This document shows, piece by piece, positions 61,720 through 64,000 of a stretch of 64,000 bases of DNA. A program made the position numbers and the translations under genes. The first letter of the stretch is position 1. Each line of letters starts with the position of its first letter. The DNA comes from Arthrobacter alpinus (GTDB lineage Bacteria > Actinomycetota > Actinomycetes > Actinomycetales > Micrococcaceae): NCBI RefSeq assembly GCF_900105965.1, contig NZ_FNTV01000001.1, positions 1,240,001 through 1,304,000 on the forward strand. Direction: 5' to 3'. The notes beneath the pieces are model-generated. The model was not told where the DNA came from and did no database searches. It worked only from the letters and a program-made list of their open reading frames with translations.

Positions 61720-63384
61720 CTAGTTGGCCAGCCAAGCGTCAAGGAATGTTGGTGTGGCCACCGCGGTGGTCGCTCCGACATTTTTGAGCTTCTCTGAATA
61801 AAGGAAATGGTTCTGCTGGTTGTAGAGCGGCAGCAGGTAATAACCCTCAAGGACCTTCTTTTGAGCCTTGGCATAGAGGTCTTTGCGCTCCGACTCATCC
61901 TTGGTGGATCCTGCGGTCTCCAGCAAGGCATCAAGATCGGGGTTCTTCACCTGGGAGAGGTTGGCAAAATAGCCCGAGGGAGCAGGAATCGTGGAATCTG
62001 AGTGGAACAGGATTGAAAGGACGCCCGGTCCAACTTTGGTGTAAGGGGCGGAGACCAGGTTGTAGTTGTTCTGGAACAGTTCCCCGTACCAGCTGGAGAG
62101 ATCCAGGAGGTTGATCTTAATTTCAATCCCTGATTCCTTGGCCGTGGCCTGCATCTGCTCAAAGAGTGATTGCTCGGCAGGGATCGATTGACTGGTGCTG
62201 ACGGGGAAGGTGAGCGAGAGCCGCTTGCCGTCCTTGACGCGGTATCCCTCGGAGTCACGTTCAGTCCAGCCAGCGGCATCCAGCAGTTCGCCGGCTTTGG
62301 CCGGATCGTAGCCAAAGAGCGATTCTTCGCCAAAAGCCATCGGCTCAACGCTGGAAAGGGGCGAGTAGGAGCGCTTGGCGGTACCGAAGAAGAGTGAATC
62401 AATGCTGGCGTTCACGTTTACGGCGTGGATAAACGCTTCCCGAACCTTAACATCGTTGAACGGTGCCTTGGAGGAATTGAGCTCAACACGATTGGCGGCC
62501 CCGGGGCGGGGGGCGTCCAGATGCTTGATCGTGGAGGTCTTGGCTGCTGCGGCGATCGTGTCCGGCTGGGCGTTGTCGATGATCTGAACCTCCCCGGCGG
62601 CAAGCGCCGCGTATCGGGTTGCGGCCTCGGGGATGAATCGCCACGTGATGGCATCCAAGTAGGCGGTTCCTGCGTGAACAGCATTCGGATCGGGAAGGAC
62701 ATAGCCATCGTTGCGCACCAGCTGAACGGAATCCTGCTTCTTCCAAGAATCCACCTTGAAGGGTCCGGTGCCGACGGGTGAGGCACAGTTTTCCACTTGG
62801 GGACGCTTCAGCGCCGTGGGGGATTCAATGGCCACCCACGGCATGGAAAAGGACTCGAGAAGGGAGTTGTCCGGCGTCTTGAGCCTGAGCTCAAGAGTGC
62901 TGGCATCCACAGCATTCATGGAGGCGATCTTGCCCAAGGCCAGGTATCCGGTGGAAGAGGCCGTGGCCGGATCCAACAGGTGTTCAAAGTTTGCCTTTAC
63001 GGCTGCAGCGTCGAGCTTCGTTCCGTCGGTGAAGGAGATACCGTCGCGGATCTTCAGCGTCCGGGTCAGTCCATCCTCGGAAACGGTGGAATCCTCCGCC
63101 AACCAAGGGATCAGCTTGCCATCTGCGTCCTTGGTGTACAAGGTCTCCAGATATTGCGAGGCCACGAGGGCCTGCGGGTAGTTGCCGCCAACGTGCGGGT
63201 CCAGGCAGCTGGGTTCGGCATCGCCGGAGGCATAGACCAGGGTTCCACCGGTCACAGGAGTGCCAGCATCGGTGCCAGCGTCCGACGCCGAACCTCCCGG
63301 CGTGCAGCCAGCGAGGACAAGGGCCGTGGCCAGGGCCGTGACGGCCGGAAATAGTCTGGTGGCCAAGGGGCGAGCGAGCGTCAT
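61720..63384 (-). CDS. Family 5 (Dpp/Opp-type) solute-binding lipoprotein
   Basis: The 554-residue protein has a lipoprotein signal peptide with lipobox LAGC and mature N-terminus TPGGSASDAG. Family 5 segments include GDAEPSCLDPHVGGNYPQAL, LKIRDGISFTDGTKLDAAAV, VGTGPFKVDSWKKQDSV and VKVREAFIHAVNVNASID. The ATG at 63384 follows AGGAAG and gives a proper signal peptide, unlike the longer open frame. It is the first gene of the second importer operon. Ligand unknown: peptides, nickel chelates and glycan fragments are all possible. Confidence 0.9.
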   Translation of the reverse strand: MTLARPLATRLFPAVTALATALVLAGCTPGGSASDAGTDAGTPVTGGTLVYASGDAEPSCLDPHVGGNYPQALVASQYLETLYTKDADGKLIPWLAEDSTVSEDGLTRTLKIRDGISFTDGTKLDAAAVKANFEHLLDPATASSTGYLALGKIASMNAVDASTLELRLKTPDNSLLESFSMPWVAIESPTALKRPQVENCASPVGTGPFKVDSWKKQDSVQLVRNDGYVLPDPNAVHAGTAYLDAITWRFIPEAATRYAALAAGEVQIIDNAQPDTIAAAAKTSTIKHLDAPRPGAANRVELNSSKAPFNDVKVREAFIHAVNVNASIDSLFFGTAKRSYSPLSSVEPMAFGEESLFGYDPAKAGELLDAAGWTERDSEGYRVKDGKRLSLTFPVSTSQSIPAEQSLFEQMQATAKESGIEIKINLLDLSSWYGELFQNNYNLVSAPYTKVGPGVLSILFHSDSTIPAPSGYFANLSQVKNPDLDALLETAGSTKDESERKDLYAKAQKKVLEGYYLLPLYNQQNHFLYSEKLKNVGATTAVATPTFLDAWLAN

Positions 63385-63686
63385 GAAGTTCTTCCTGCAA
63401 AACCTGTGAGGGGAGCGATGTATTGGGACCGCCGGTCCGTTCCGCCCAACCATGGCTGTGCGGCTCGCTCCGGCGGGCATCGCCATCAACTTTAGCCCGT
63501 CGGGCTCGCCGCACCCACGGACATGTGGGGCAGATCATAGGGTGTCGCCGCAACCTTCGCAGGCCGACGCCGTCGTTGACTGCCGAAGTGAGTCTGGATC
63601 CAGCCATTGCCACGCCTGCGGCTCTGTGTAAGCCTTGAAGGTGATCCCGGCGCCGCGGCGGCGGGCCACAAGAGCGGAGCGCAATC
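63385..63686. other. 302-base divergent intergenic region with one short palindrome
   Basis: The region lies between the divergent solute-binding and RibD/DHFR-like genes and should hold both promoters. It contains AGCCCG-T-CGGGCT (63494-63506), a perfect 13-base dyad that may be an operator. Frames crossing it show no conserved sequence. I see no other gene, repeat or RNA. Confidence 0.35.
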
Positions 63687-64000
63687 ATGGGACTCATTCA
63701 CATTGACCTGTTCACCACGCTCGACGGCGTGGCACAGGCACCCGGCGGGCCCGAGGAAGACGCCGAGGGCGGCTTCGCTTTTGGCGGGTGGCAGGCGCCG
63801 CTCATGGATCAGGAGGTGGGCGACGACGTCGACGCGGGCATGAAGGGGATGGATGCCCTGCTGCTGGGCCGGCGCACCTACGACATCTTCGCGTCCTACT
63901 GGCCACACCAGCAGGAGGGGCCAGACGGGAGCATCGCTGAGTTGTTCAACCGCATCCCAAAGTACGTGGCCTCCCGCGGCAGGCTGGACCCGAAGTGGGC
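63687..64000 (+). CDS. RibD C-terminal/dihydrofolate reductase-like protein, 5' part only
   Basis: The first 104 codons are present; the gene runs off the window. It begins MGLIHIDLFTTLDGVAQAPG, with MDALLLGRRTYDIFASYWP, the NADPH-binding pattern of the DHFR-like RibD_C family, then FNRIPKYVASR. GGAG lies seven bases before the ATG. Such small reductases are common in actinobacteria and mostly of unknown substrate. Confidence 0.85.
   Translation, partial: MGLIHIDLFTTLDGVAQAPGGPEEDAEGGFAFGGWQAPLMDQEVGDDVDAGMKGMDALLLGRRTYDIFASYWPHQQEGPDGSIAELFNRIPKYVASRGRLDPKW

Noticed and set aside
1-64000. Search for insertion sequences, integrases, phage genes or attachment-site repeats marking a genomic island
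   Set aside because: No transposase, recombinase or flanking direct repeats were seen; gene style and base composition look uniform across the window.

Overview
The window is high-GC DNA with tightly packed genes, many starting inside the stop codon of the previous gene (ATGA or GTGA overlaps), frequent GTG/TTG starts and actinobacterial families (SARP/BTAD regulator, MbtH, LGFP repeats, PucR regulator). It reads as chromosome of a soil actinobacterium of the Micrococcaceae/Arthrobacter kind; the genus is inferred from gene content, since no rRNA is present. I see no insertion sequence, phage gene, CRISPR array or convincing tRNA.

Layout. 1-2.8 kb: end of a sugar-uptake cluster (solute-binding protein tail, GH32 fructosidase, PfkB sugar kinase). 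2.9-11.5 kb, minus strand: a six-gene catabolic operon (MHS transporter, ThDP decarboxylase-like enzyme, aminobutyraldehyde-type dehydrogenase, YtcJ-like amidohydrolase, M20 carbamoylase-type amidase, aminotransferase), read divergently from a PucR regulator. 13.1-16.3 kb, plus strand: a second MHS transporter, a protein of three tandem RidA domains, and an RraA-family protein. 16.5-19.3 kb: a divergent SDR/SARP pair. 19.4-30.8 kb: a glycan-type locus with CutC, sulfatase and PadR read one way and a Dpp-type ABC importer, secreted beta-helix protein and GH20 hexosaminidase the other. 30.9-35.2 kb: LGFP/SGNH exported protein, an epimerase and an aldo/keto reductase. 35.3-48.9 kb, minus strand: a non-ribosomal peptide operon (small exported protein, three-module NRPS with thioesterase, MbtH, ABC exporter pair, phosphopantetheinyl transferase). 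49.0-55.4 kb, minus strand: a homoprotocatechuate meta-cleavage operon (FAH-RraA fusion, GntR regulator, HpaE, HpaD, HpaH, HpaI). 55.5-57.3 kb: a patatin-like gene behind a structured leader, then a small ABM protein. 57.6-63.4 kb, minus strand: a second Dpp-type ABC importer. 63.7 kb to the end: start of a RibD/DHFR-like gene.

How the genes may work together. The first minus-strand operon fits transamination, 2-oxoacid decarboxylation and aldehyde oxidation, as in the arginine transaminase route, with two hydrolases that could finish a guanidino or ureido acid. The sulfatase/beta-helix/ABC/GH20 block fits extracellular depolymerisation, import, desulfation and exo-hydrolysis of an amino-sugar glycan. 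The hpa operon would convert homoprotocatechuate to central metabolites.

Caution on quality: five genes (aminotransferase, aldehyde dehydrogenase, sulfatase, NRPS, DppB permease) are each split by a one-base shift, at or beside short G/C runs. Each is restored to normal family length by adding one base. This looks more like consensus error than gene decay, so these five are annotated as single genes.
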